64,000 nt of DNA from Corythucha ciliata (Eukaryota > Arthropoda > Insecta > Hemiptera > Tingidae). Position numbers and translations under genes: made by a program. The notes beneath the pieces were generated by a model. That model worked only from the letters and a program-made list of their open reading frames with translations, was not told where the DNA came from and searched no databases. Of this stretch, positions 43,101 through 51,937 are shown in pieces; the stretch's first letter is position 1; each line of letters starts with the position of its first letter. Location: the NCBI GenBank assembly GCA_038030265.1, contig CM075938.1, positions 2,457,009 through 2,521,008 on the forward strand. Direction: 5' to 3'.

Positions 43101-43690
43101 ACCTATTATTTTGGAACCTTCCGACACACATCCTGGCCTTCGAGGGGACCTGGCGTGTCGAGGTGTGTGGGAAATACAGAGGGAGGCATTGTTTGATATC
43201 CGTGTCACAGACACTGATGCGCCCTCTTACATCTCACGCAACGTGTCCGCTGTATTCAAAACAGCCGAGGAGGAGAAGAAGCGGAAGTATGTGGCAGCTT
43301 GCGAAGAAAGGCACGCGTCATTCACTCCCCTTGTTACGTCAGTTGACGGCCACTTTGCCCCTCAAATGGCGGGGTTTGTCAAAGTTCTAGCTGAGCGACT
43401 TGCGGACAAATGGGCAAAGCCTCAGCACGTAGTGAGAGCTTGGGTTCGCACTAGGCTGACCTTTGCAATCCTTCGTGCCTCAAACCTCTGCATCCGTTCG
43501 TCGAGGAAGAGATGGCGCAATGCTGATGATCTCCAGACGGGGCTGCCCTTCAGATCTAGAGGTCAATGAGCCTAGGAGTTTCGTTGCGGCTTAGGTTGGC
43601 TTGGGTTTGCTTGGTAGCCCTCTGCCGGTTATGTTTGGACCCCTTTGTTACCCTTTTTATTGTTAATAAATATTATATATAAAAAAATAA
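40200..43690 (+). mobile_element. R2-type (restriction-like endonuclease) non-LTR retrotransposon
   Basis: One long decayed protein with an N-terminal zinc finger, RT, a CCHC knuckle and a C-terminal PD-(D/E)XK-like domain; this is the single-ORF architecture of the R2/NeSL/CRE group. The 3' end carries a tail of AAATAAATAAATGAT, and a TAAA run with AAATAAATGAT also stands at the 5' side (40203-40225), so the insertion target was probably a TAAA microsatellite or the copies carry TAAA tails. The 5' border is approximate. It separates gypsy A gag from gypsy B. Confidence 0.7.
40417..43569 (+). pseudogene. R2-type retroelement protein: zinc finger, RT, CCHC and restriction-like endonuclease
   Basis: N terminus: CNGCGRSFISLNGHLSRASAC at about 40570-40632. 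Next, in other frames, LLDRRLRLWEQGNYDALI and KVREAVRWIEEGG with LREKHPDP. RT: GGGGPGGSTAEQW, VALDKNPGVRP, LLLVDAKNAFNVMNR (catalytic D), GVTQG and, after two shifts near 41990-42000, CWYADDSSA at about 42063-42090. From 42205 one frame of 454 aa runs to TGA 43569, with the knuckle CDGCGGTFSIEHAMSCKTGG followed by RHNEVRD, then RGDLACRGV...ALFDIRVTD, fitting an endonuclease with D and E/D-x-R/K residues. At least four frameshifts. I know this protein type from many eukaryotes without a settled clade name. Confidence 0.7.
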
Positions 43691-43771
43691 ATAAATGATC
43701 ATTCTTTGGTTCTCGCTTGAAGAAATCTTTTCTTTTCAAGAAGCACTACAACTTTGGCGCGGTCGGTAACT

Positions 43772-44810
43772 ATGGCCACGGACGCACTTACCGTTGACGT
43801 GCGTTTTAAAAAGGCCGGGGGAGAGGTGAGCTTCCATTCCTTCAGGGAGAAGAATGGCAACTGGTTGAGCATACCGCCAGTTTTTCGCAATATTCGCCAC
43901 CACTCTCGATTCACAACTCAATGGAGATTTCACACAACGAACGCTGGAAGTCTCCATGACACGAGACGTTTTCGACTACTATATCTCTCTGTCGTCACAA
44001 AACTTTGCTCAGGATGCTTCAGCCTCTTCTTTCTGTTCCTTCTTCGAGCAAATCGTCGAATCCCAGCGAGAGAGTAACATTCAACTAATGAAAGCCTTTT
44101 TGGATTCAACTTCTCAATCTCTCGGTGCGCTTACACGCCTCGTGGACGCGTCTCGTCGCTCGAAATTGGAAATCACTAAGTTCGACGGGAAAAAGCAGGA
44201 TCCATCCACCTGGATGAATGTCTACGAAAAAGCCTGTGAGGCAAATCACTGGTGTACAGACGAGCAGAAGATATTCAATCTGGTTACCCATTTCGATTCG
44301 GGTAGTATGGCTGAAAAATGGTTCAATTCCTCACTAGAAAGACATCATGACTACGATTGGCGTGGATGGAAGGAGTCCTTCATGAAGCTTTTGGTCAAAA
44401 CCCTTTGGATCTGGCTATAAAAGCGAATCAGTGGCACTACAGGGGAGGACATCTCATGGAGTTTTTCTACGAAAAGCAGAGGCTGCTTTCTCTAGCTTAC
44501 GGTGAACTTCCAGATCGGGCATTCATACTTTTAGTCATGCTTGGCCTGCCCCAAACGTTTCAAACTCATCTTTCCCATCAGGAGTTCAATTCAAGGGATG
44601 ACTTTCGTCACGCTTTAGAAAAACTTAAGCCGTTAGAGCCTATGGCTTCCTTCAAGGGAGACAAGCAAGAGATGCAAAAGAAGATTCCATTCAAAAATAC
44701 TTTTTGTGTTGAAGATGAAGCAAAAGTAAAAAATTCGGATTTTTTTTTCATCATATTTTGTGGCCTACTCAGTTCATTCCCCTCTCGCCCAAAAGTTTCT
44801 AATAAATAAT
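43772..44810 (+). pseudogene. gag: gypsy B gag
   Basis: ATG 43772 follows the primer site by one base. The capsid-like part is in a second frame: LEITKFDGKKQDPSTWMNVYEKACEAN, then EKWFNSSLERHHDYDWRGWKESF, and after another shift at about 44390 NQWHYRGGHLMEFFYEKQRLL and LVMLGLPQTFQTHL, the typical gypsy gag order. The zinc knuckle expected after it is not seen; the frame ends in T-rich sequence at 44740-44810, so it was probably deleted. Three frames are needed, so it is a pseudogene. Confidence 0.7.
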
Positions 44811-44817
44811 ATTCCAA

Positions 44818-46121
44818 TGGAGGCTGGATACGGGCGCCACTGTCAACATCGTGAGGTCCAAGGTAGTAGTACAGAATAAATTGCCGTGTATGAAAGAAAG
44901 TAAAATTTTAAAAGGGTTTAATGGGTCCACTGAGCGGATAAGCACTTCTGTTTCAATTAAAATCGTATCAAACGGCGTTGAAGTGGAAGAAAAGGCCTAT
45001 GTGATGGATGACCTGTCTTATGACTTAATCATTGGGCACCCCACGCTAGGCAAACTGGGATACCAATTGGTGCATCAACGGGCGACAAGTAACACCCATT
45101 TTAACCTGGTTGATAAAAGCCCCATATACCTTCCATATCAACCCCCAAGGATAAAAGCAAGGCTCCAAAAATTCTTTCAACATCTGATATTCTTTCATTC
45201 TTTCCATCACTAATCAATCAAACGAAAACGCCTGATTTCAAAATTGACTTTTCTCTAAAAAGCAATGCTCCAATCGTAAACAAGTACTCGTGGGCTCAAC
45301 AAAAGGTACAAGAATTGTTAGAAAAAAGAATCATTAGGCCCTCAACTTCCGAGTACGCTTCTCCATGCGTAATTGTGCCGAAGGAAAATGGCAGTTGGCG
45401 TTTATGCCAGGATTATCGGGAAATCAACAAGCATACCGAATTAGATCCTTTTCCTATTATAGACGACATTATTTGCAATTTCGGTGGTTGTCACTATTTT
45501 TCAAAACTTGATTTGAAAGTCGGTTTCTTGCAACTCCAGTTATCCGAACATACTAAAAAATTCACTGCTTTTGTACTTCCTTTCGGCCATTTTGAGTTCA
45601 ACCGGCTTCCCTTCGGCTGGAAGAATTCCCCATCGTCATTTCAGCGAGCCATGACTCATGTTCTAGGTGACCTACTCAACGATCCATTGATACGCGTGTA
45701 CATCGATGACATCCTAATCAGAGGCCACTCTAAGGATGAATGTGGGGAAAGGACATACCTCGTCCTACAAAAGTTGGCCGAGGCCAATTTAGCAGTCAAC
45801 ATCGATAAAAGTGCGATCGGCGAGAATCGGGTTACATTTCTTGGCAGAATTATTGATGGAAGTACAAAAACAACGAAACAGGAGTCAATAGATAAAGTAA
45901 GAAACATGCAAAGACCACACGACCTTCACACCTTGAGAGTTTTCACTGGTTTGACAGGTCATTTTCGATCTTTTATCCCTAATTATGCTAAGATTATTCG
46001 GCCTCTGGACAGATTAAAAGCAAAAGAGGTGAAATTCGTTTGGACAAAAGAAGCAGAAGAGGCTTTTCAACTGTTGGTTCGGATCATTTCGTCGAACCCC
46101 ATCCTTCAGTTACCCGATTAG
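44818..46121 (+). pseudogene. pol: gypsy B protease and reverse transcriptase
   Basis: The protease begins with LDTGATVNIV (active-site DTGA) and has LSYDLIIGHPTLGKLGY as the distal GHPxL motif. A stop at 45211-45213 and a shift lead to the RT: KRIIRPSTSEYASPCVIVPKENGSWRLCQDYR, FSKLDLKVGFLQLQL (usual motif KLDLKxGF), FGWKNSPSSFQRAM and VYIDDILI, then the thumb HDLHTLRVFTGLTGHFRSFIPNYA and the start of the RNase H tether. The enzyme motifs are intact in this 268-residue frame. It ends at TAG 46119-46121, exactly at the joint with gypsy A. Confidence 0.8.
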
Positions 46122-47041
46122 AAACTGCCATTCCGCGATGACATGTGATGGACAATCCTGCCGTCAGTAGACGAAACTCTTGCCAAGCTGGAAAATGCTA
46201 CCATATTTTCGAAGTTAGATGCTAACTGCGGGTTTTGGCAAGTGCCTCTAGAGGAGGAAAGTGCTTTGCTGAAAACGTTTATAACCCCTTACGACCCATT
46301 TTTCTACCGTCGTCTCCCTTTTGGGATTTGCAGCGCCCCAGAGCACTACCAAAAACGAATGGCAGAAATAATAGAAGGTCTCGAAGGGGTTGTCAACCAA
46401 ATGGACGATTTTTTAGTTTTATGGAAGAACCCAAGATGAGCATTTTAAAAGACTTGGTCAAGTTCTTGAAAGGCTTAGGGATGTAAACATGACTTTGAAT
46501 CAAGACAAGTGCTAATTCAATGTGCGAAAAGTTACGTTTTTAGGGCACATTTTAGAAGATGGGGAAATATTTCCCATGGATGACAAGATCAAATCTATCC
46601 TCGAGATGCCTAAACCTCAAAGTTGGAAGGACTTGAGATGCTTAATGGGCATGTTAAACTACCTCATGAAATTTCTCCCTCGACTTTCTGAACTGTCCAA
46701 GCCTCTACACGAATTACTTAGTTCCAAAAATGAGTGGCAGTGGTCTACCAACCATGGCAGAACGTTAAGAAATTAATTTTATCACCGGCTAGTTTATTCT
46801 TGTTCGACTGGAAAAGAGAAACTAGAATATGTGCAGATGCATCATGTTTTGGTCCAGGAGCTGTGCTTGAACAGTTCGTTAACAATAAGTGGCACCCTGT
46901 ACAATTTGCTTCTCGCACACTCAGCGAAGTTGAGACCCGGTACGCCCAAAACGAAAAGGAAGCATTGGCTCTTACGTTGGCATGCGAACGTTTCTCCCAA
47001 TTAATAACAGGGAAAAGGTTTACGCTTTTAACTGACCATAA

Positions 47042-47178
47042 AGGCCCGTTCACAAGCTCTATGTTTTCGTTGTGTGGTGTCTTCGCAACCTATCAAAATG
47101 CTTCATTTTTCGAGGGAATAAATTTGTTTGGTTGCATAGACTCCACACAACGCAAACATGGAGCTTGTGAACGGGCCT
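47042..47178. mobile_element. MITE, PIF/Harbinger-like, in gypsy A RNase H
   Basis: Inverted ends AGGCCCGTTCACAAGCTC, with similarity to about 38 bp and two mismatches, and a 3-bp TAA duplication (47039-47041 and 47179-47181). Removing it joins LLTDHK directly to PLVELLG, so the insertion was precise. Only 137 bp, no coding capacity. TAA/TTA target and AGGCCCGTT ends suit PIF/Harbinger. Confidence 0.85.
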
Positions 47179-47312
47179 TAAGCCCTTAGTCGAGTTGTTG
47201 GGCCACAAGCCAATCAGTGCTTTACCAGCCCGCCTTCAAAGATTTCGAATGCGTTCTTTTGAATTTCGATTTCGACATCAAACACGTAAAAGGAAAATAT
47301 TTTATTTTACCA

Positions 47313-47443
47313 GGGGCCGTATTACGAACCCGTGTGAAAATGCCGCAAGATGCGGTTGCTATGGCGGGATAGTGTTATTTCTTATTCGGCGTCCTTAGAT
47401 ACCACTAGCGGCATTTTTTCCCGACCGCTCGTAATAAGGCCCC
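47313..47443. mobile_element. MITE with GGGGCCGTATTACGA ends
   Basis: Ends GGGGCCGTATTACGAACCCG and, reversed, GGGGCCTTATTACGAGCGG, both leading into AAAATGCCGC. A 131-bp element with a diverged relative at 55110-55232 in the other orientation. It sits in the gypsy A pol gene between FYFTLP-type and DVLSRFP residues. Its target duplication overlaps with the next MITE and is not resolvable. Confidence 0.8.
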
Positions 47444-47444
47444 A

Positions 47445-47587
47445 GGGGGCCTGTTCTGTAAGATTTCAGTGTTCCTAGGAATTATCCTTTTCCACCCGTC
47501 CACCCTGAATTAAATCACATGTTAATGGGGAGGACGGGTGGAAAGAGATAGTGATAGTGATAGTTAAAAGTTATAGAACAGGCCCCC
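47445..47587. mobile_element. MITE with GGGGGCCTGTTC ends
   Basis: Ends GGGGGCCTGTTCTGTAA and TTATAGAACAGGCCCCC, with inner CCACCCGTCC/GGACGGGTGG inverted repeat. It is directly adjacent to the previous MITE, separated by one A. A similar start GGGGCCTGTTCAATAAC is found at 5300-5315. After removal of both MITEs the integrase linker is in frame again. Confidence 0.8.
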
Positions 47588-49053
47588 AGATGTTCTTTCG
47601 AGATTTCCGACGAACAATGACAAGACTAGGAGAGATGTGCTCGATGATATAGAGACACACGTCAACACAATTATTTCGTCAATCCCGGTGGCAGACTCGA
47701 GAGTAGCACTGAAAGCGTGCCAGAATGAAGACAGGCTTACTGTAAACTTAAAAAATGCAGTGCAAACGGGAAACTGGGACAACTTCATTCACACTGATTT
47801 CTATCGTGAAAGAGGCAACCTAGTAGCGCACCACGGTGTTATATTTCACGGCCAGCGGTATTTCGTTCCTGATGCAATGCGGAAAGAAATTTTGGATTCC
47901 TTCCATCAGGGACATTTCGGGATCAACAATCGGGAATATCGAAGGCTCGGGACTGTGTTTGGTGGCCGGGGATCACCACAGACATCAAACGAGTGATAGG
48001 TAGTAGTTCAACCTGTCTTGAAAATTCACAGGACTCATCAGAACCACTCATTCCATCGGAGGTCCCGGCTGGCCCATGGCAAACTGTTGGAGCTGACTTA
48101 TTATTCTGGGAAGGAAAAAATTACATTGTGGTTCAGGGTTATTTTTCAAAATTTATAGAACTGGTTCAATTGAATTCAACGGTCTCAGGAGGTGTCATAT
48201 TCGCCTTGAAAGGTATATTCTCACGACATGGAGTCCCTTTCACCCTGACGAATGACAATGGCCCACAGTTTGTTAGCGATGAATTCAAAAAAATTTCAAA
48301 CGCCTTCAATTTTAAATTAGTAACTTCCAGTCCAAATTACCCTCAGTCAAACGGTCAAGTCGAGCGAGCTGTGAGAACTGTGAAAAATATTCTTTAAAAA
48401 AAAATGCTGATCCGTATGAAGGTCAATTAGCGTACAGGAGCTCTCCGCTTGATTCTGGATATAGTCCAGCTGAATTATTGTACGGCAGAAGAATTCGGAC
48501 CAGCGTTCCCATCACCTTAGAAAACTACACTCCTGCTGGCCTGATATTGACACAGGAGATTTCAAGCTGATAGCAAGAGAAAGACGAAAATCAATTTCGA
48601 CAGGAGGAGACATCGAGCCCGCCCGTTAAGATGTCTAAACAGAGGGGAACGTGTTTGGGTTACTGATCAAAAAAAAAAAAAATATATGGGACCGTGATAG
48701 ACTTCGGCCAAACTGGGCGAGATTACGTCGTAGACTGCGGTTTCAAGAACATCCGGCACAATATAGAAAGTTTCTTGTTCCGGCCAGTGCACCGCTACCC
48801 AATTCATCCATATCGATGACTCATACAGACAAGAATCAAGGCAGCGAAGAAGTTCGCAATTCTGTTCCAGCCGCAGCCGTCTCCTGCCCGGGAAGTAACC
48901 GTTCATCGCCTGAAGTCCGTAATAAAATTCCAGACGTCGCCTATCCGAGAACTCCATATTCGTCGCCTGCGGTTCAATACCTAAACAAGGGTATAAAACG
49001 AGGTTTGGAAGAATAGTTAAACCACTTAATTACCTACTTCCAATGAGCTCCTT

Positions 49054-49146
49054 AGAGAAAGAAGGATGTAGAGCAAGTGTGTGTTAAACAAATAACAAAA
49101 TATTTTGAAGTTTGTTTTGAGATTGAAAAGAATCAAATTCTTTACA
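49054..49146 (+). repeat. Polypurine tract and 3' LTR of gypsy A
   Basis: AGAGAAAGAAGGA (49054-49066) is a purine tract directly before TGTAGAGCAAG; the LTR would run to TTTACA at 49146 and be only 80 bp long, begin TG and end CA. Its last 34 bp equal the left LTR end. An internal deletion is possible, since 80 bp is short for gypsy LTRs and no TATA box is found. Confidence 0.55.
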
Positions 49147-49260
49147 AGGGGGACCCTGCTAATCCACGGCTGAAATTGAGAAAAACGTTACAAGCGGCCA
49201 AAATTGAGAAAAGCGCTAATTTGCAGGTAAAGTCGACAAAAAGCACTAAGTATACTAATA
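49147..49260 (-). repeat. Satellite remnant right of the nested gypsy
   Basis: Reversed-type units: GCTAATCCACGGCTGAAATTG, AAAAACG, GGCCAAAATTGAGAAAAGCG and CTAATTTGCAGG (quoted in part) continue from the LTR end for about 110 bp. Orientation agrees with the remnant at 35085-35262. 49261-49535 and 49787-50145 show no gene. Confidence 0.6.
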
Positions 49261-49535
49261 CGAAAGATCCTCTTCACCTGAGATCTTTTATCCTCTTCAC
49301 GAAATTATTCATTGGCGTAACTAGTTTTCTGCCTTCGAGGCCGTCATTTTCAACGCCTTTTTTGACTCCAGTCTAAACGCTCGAGAGAGTTCCACTTATG
49401 TCTCAAGATGGGGGGCGTTAAAGTTAAAGTTGCCCTTATAATATAAATATGTTATTAATTTACGGGTCTTATTATTTATCCATATTATTCACGTTTGGGA
49501 TCACTTTATTTATCGGCGTTTTGTTACATCAAAAA

Positions 49536-49786
49536 AGGGATTGTGTGGAGGACCACACGATACTTCCATGTTCCCTTTTTTGGCGTTCATCAATAATGTT
49601 TTATTTCGTATTTTTCGACTAACGCGCCCATGTTACCCCAGCATGAAATCGGAGGGGTCGGAGCACTGAAAAAAATTGATACGGCCATGGAAGTTTTCTT
49701 GCTTATTATTTATTTTTTGTATGCATTATTGATGAACGCCAAAAACGGGAACATGGAAGTATCGTGTGGTCCTCCACACAATCCCT
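49536..49786. mobile_element. MITE with 63-bp inverted repeats
   Basis: Left arm 49536-49598 starts AGGGATTGTGTGGAGGACC and right arm 49725-49786 is its reverse complement with a few mismatches. Within the arm GTGTGGAGGACCACAC is itself a small palindrome, so each end can form an extra hairpin. The inner 126 bp have no gene. No certain target duplication. Confidence 0.75.
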
Positions 49787-50145
49787 GAATCATCAATCAC
49801 GCAGTCTTCATTCCTCAAAACACCAAAATTTCCATAACCCCAAATCCAAAAAAATTCTTAGTCGCGCATAATCAATAATCAACCCTCAGCCCACATCGAC
49901 TAATCTTCAATTACCAATCTACCAAATCTTCAATTAATATATGTTAGCTTTCCAATGACGTACAATAATTAACAGTTTTCACCATCTAGTGAAGAGGTAA
50001 AAGCAATAAACGAGCCCAAAACTGAAAAATAACCCGCAATGAGGACCCATTGAATGAGGTGAATCCAGCTTTGATAACTTGTTTCCGACAGGGTGAGACA
50101 TACGAATTCAAGCGGTCAGCTAAATCTAACTCTAATTTACGTTGG

Positions 50146-50552
50146 TGGTGCGGGCGACTCTGTATGGAATTGGAATAATTCCGGAAAACGACTCACCTTT
50201 TTTCATGCCAACGTAGTCGCGCGAATTTTTTCAGAGCTCTGAACGCGGAGATTCACGATTGGTCGGCATCTTAACGGTTGGAGGGTAGTCGGGCTTGGAA
50301 GGAGTTATTTAAAGACACGTGCGGTTCGCACTTCACAGGAATTATCACTTGAAGGTAACGAAAAATAGAACTTGATCCTATGCGGTTCTAGCGTATAGAA
50401 CGACCCATTAGCGACTGCATACAGGAGGAGACGGGGGAAACCCTAATAATTGAAAAGGGAAGAAATAGGGCCAAAGATCGTCTTGTTTTTGAACACTTGG
50501 AGAAAACGAGGTGGTGCTGAAAACAAAGGGTGGCGAGGTTGCCGTGTTAGGC
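50146..50552 (-). repeat. BEL 3' LTR
   Basis: About 407 bp with roughly 90 percent identity to the other LTR over most of its length. It lacks the ACGTCTGGGACC segment and GACAGAG piece seen in the partner copy. The internal junction reads GAGCCTAAC instead of TGCCTAAC, so the first base pair is mutated. Confidence 0.75.
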
Positions 50553-50752
50553 TCGTCCTCAACCTGCTCCAGGGTTTTAAACCCTGTGGTCTCAACATAC
50601 CGCCCATCCGGAACTAATGAGTTGCGACATAAAAGAAAAATCAACAGGTTCGAATGAATTGAGAATGGGCAGGCCCATGGCAGGCCTTTAGATATAAATA
50701 ATCAATTTTTAAAGAATGTCACGAAGGGGTGGCCAAAATAAATAAATATTAA

Positions 50753-51790
50753 TCAATACAAATTCTTAACAAATAACAAGCGTGGATATGAAGAGGATAC
50801 TTCGTATTTACAAGGGGTGGCATGAAAGGAGGGAGTCAAGTATATCAGGTTTCGGTACAGGGTAGGTGGATCAACTTGTGAACCGGACGGATGTACTTTG
50901 TACTCTCCGTGTCGCGTCTTCACCTTCACAACCCGCACGGCGCCGTCGATCTTTACTGGGTGAAAACCTCTCGGATTCTGCCAAGTGGCCAATTTTGAGG
51001 AGGGCAACGATCTTGCTTCAAAAATACCACATCGCCTACTAGAAGGTTATAGGTGAAGGCGTATTCCATTTAGGGCGGGTCAACAGGTGGGGCAAATAGT
51101 CTCGGGACCAGCTCTTCCAAAAACTTTGGGTGACTTGCTGGAGCAGCTGGAAGCGATCCAGATGGTTAGAAGGGACATCGATCAAGTTTCTTTCCGGTGG
51201 AGATATGAGAGGTGCCCCAACGAGAAAATGGCCAGGCGTTAAATATTCGGCGTCATCGTTCGGGTCAAATTTTACTGGAATGTAGGGCCGACTGTTTAGG
51301 ACTGCTTCAATACGAGCGGTGATTGTGCTCTTTTCTTCAAATGTGAGAATTAAATTATAGCGAGAATGCGAGAGAGGTGGTGTTTCGCGGACTTTACAGC
51401 CGATTCCCAGATACCGCCGAAATGCGATGCTGAAGTTGGGTTGAAAGTCCATTGGATTTCCTTCGAAGAAAAGTAGTCGCGTAATAGCGGTAGTACTTCT
51501 CGGTAATATCGCGATGCGCCCTAAAAGTTGGTCCCTCGGTCGCTCCTAATTTCTTGTGGGATGCCGCGACAGGCTATGAATCTGTCCATTGTAGACTTGA
51601 CACAAATTTTAGGTGAACGGCTCTAGTCGAGAGGCAAATGAAGATGGCCATGTATCCTTTAGATTGAGGTGATTTCCTTCTGTCGCTCTCCTTTATCGTC
51701 GGCGAAATCAATTCCTGTGATAATGAAAGGGCGTGATGGTTGAACACGAGCATTGGGAAGCTCGGCCATTTGTGGAGATTTTACCGCTGC
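50753..51790 (-). pseudogene. pol: BEL integrase
   Basis: The zinc-finger end (TYKCLPCFKARAA) and the core D-x-D region (FIITGIDFADD, then IACRGIPQEIRSDRGTNF) are readable at 51453-51790 in changing frames. FGGIWESAVKSAKHHL, ITARIEAVLNSRPYIP, YLTPGHFLVGAPL and FWKSWSRDYLPHLLTRPKW at 51060-51452 are hallmark BEL/Pao integrase blocks, the E being in the IEAVLNSRP part. The C-terminal barrel with AVRVVKVKTRHGEYKVHPS extends to about 50860. Several frameshifts and stops. Confidence 0.8.
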
Positions 51791-51937
51791 TCTGGCCTTA
51801 AAACAGGGGAGACATTTATAGGTGCGTTAACGGACCAAGCGGCGGAGAGATGGAATGAAATATCTTTGTTGGATCAGGGACTGAGTGGCCGGTGTGGATT
51901 CCGCAACAATGCATGTGATGGTCGCAGATAAGTGAGG

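Larger units (their letters stand above)
43691..46121 (+). mobile_element. Ty3/gypsy retrotransposon B, 3'-truncated
   Basis: A short LTR end (to about 43752) is followed by a clear primer-binding site TGGCGCGGTCGGTAAC (43755-43770), gag from ATG 43772, protease and RT. It stops at 46121 at the beginning of RNase H (LQLPD) where gypsy A sequence takes over. The first half of its LTR and everything from RNase H on are missing. Because both pol segments run in the same direction and meet in pol, the joint may be an ectopic recombination between two gypsy elements. Confidence 0.75.
46122..49016 (+). pseudogene. pol: gypsy A reverse transcriptase (from motif 3), RNase H, integrase
   Basis: The frame picks up at ILPSVDETLAKLENATIFSKLDANCGFWQVPL, continues with RRLPFGICSAPEHYQKRM and QMDDFLVLW (MDDxL in place of YxDD), then YLVKFLPR-type thumb (LMKFLPRLSELSKPLHELL), RNase H (ICADASCFGPGAVL, TLLTDHKG), interrupted by a MITE. 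After two further MITEs come the integrase HHCC (FHQGHFGI, ...SCSTCLEN-like in another frame) and the core with GADLLFWEGKNYIV, LTNDNGPQFV and SNGQVERAVRTVK (D-D-E). The last part with RTSVPITL and a basic C terminus ends at TAG 49014-49016. At least five frame changes. Confidence 0.8.
35263..49146 (+). mobile_element. Ty3/gypsy retrotransposon A (nested host of several insertions)
   Basis: Both ends share the 34-bp LTR end starting TGTTTTGAGATTGAAAAG and finishing TTTACA (35263-35296 and 49113-49146). After the left one follow TGGTGGCAGCGC as primer-binding site and gag; before the right one lie an integrase gene end and a purine tract. Between are, in order: gag part 1, a P element, gag part 2, an R2-type LINE, gypsy B, and the RT-to-integrase part of gypsy A with three MITEs. 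The gypsy A sequence between gag and RT motif 3 is missing, lost during the nested insertions. The element order is gag-RT-RNase H-integrase as expected. Confidence 0.7.

Noticed and set aside
48651..49016. Independent small gene of 121 codons
   Set aside because: It directly continues the gypsy A integrase C terminus and ends just before the purine tract and LTR.
50320..50330. TATTTAAAG as plus-strand TATA box in the BEL LTR
   Set aside because: pol, primer site and LTR polarity show that the element is transcribed from the minus strand.
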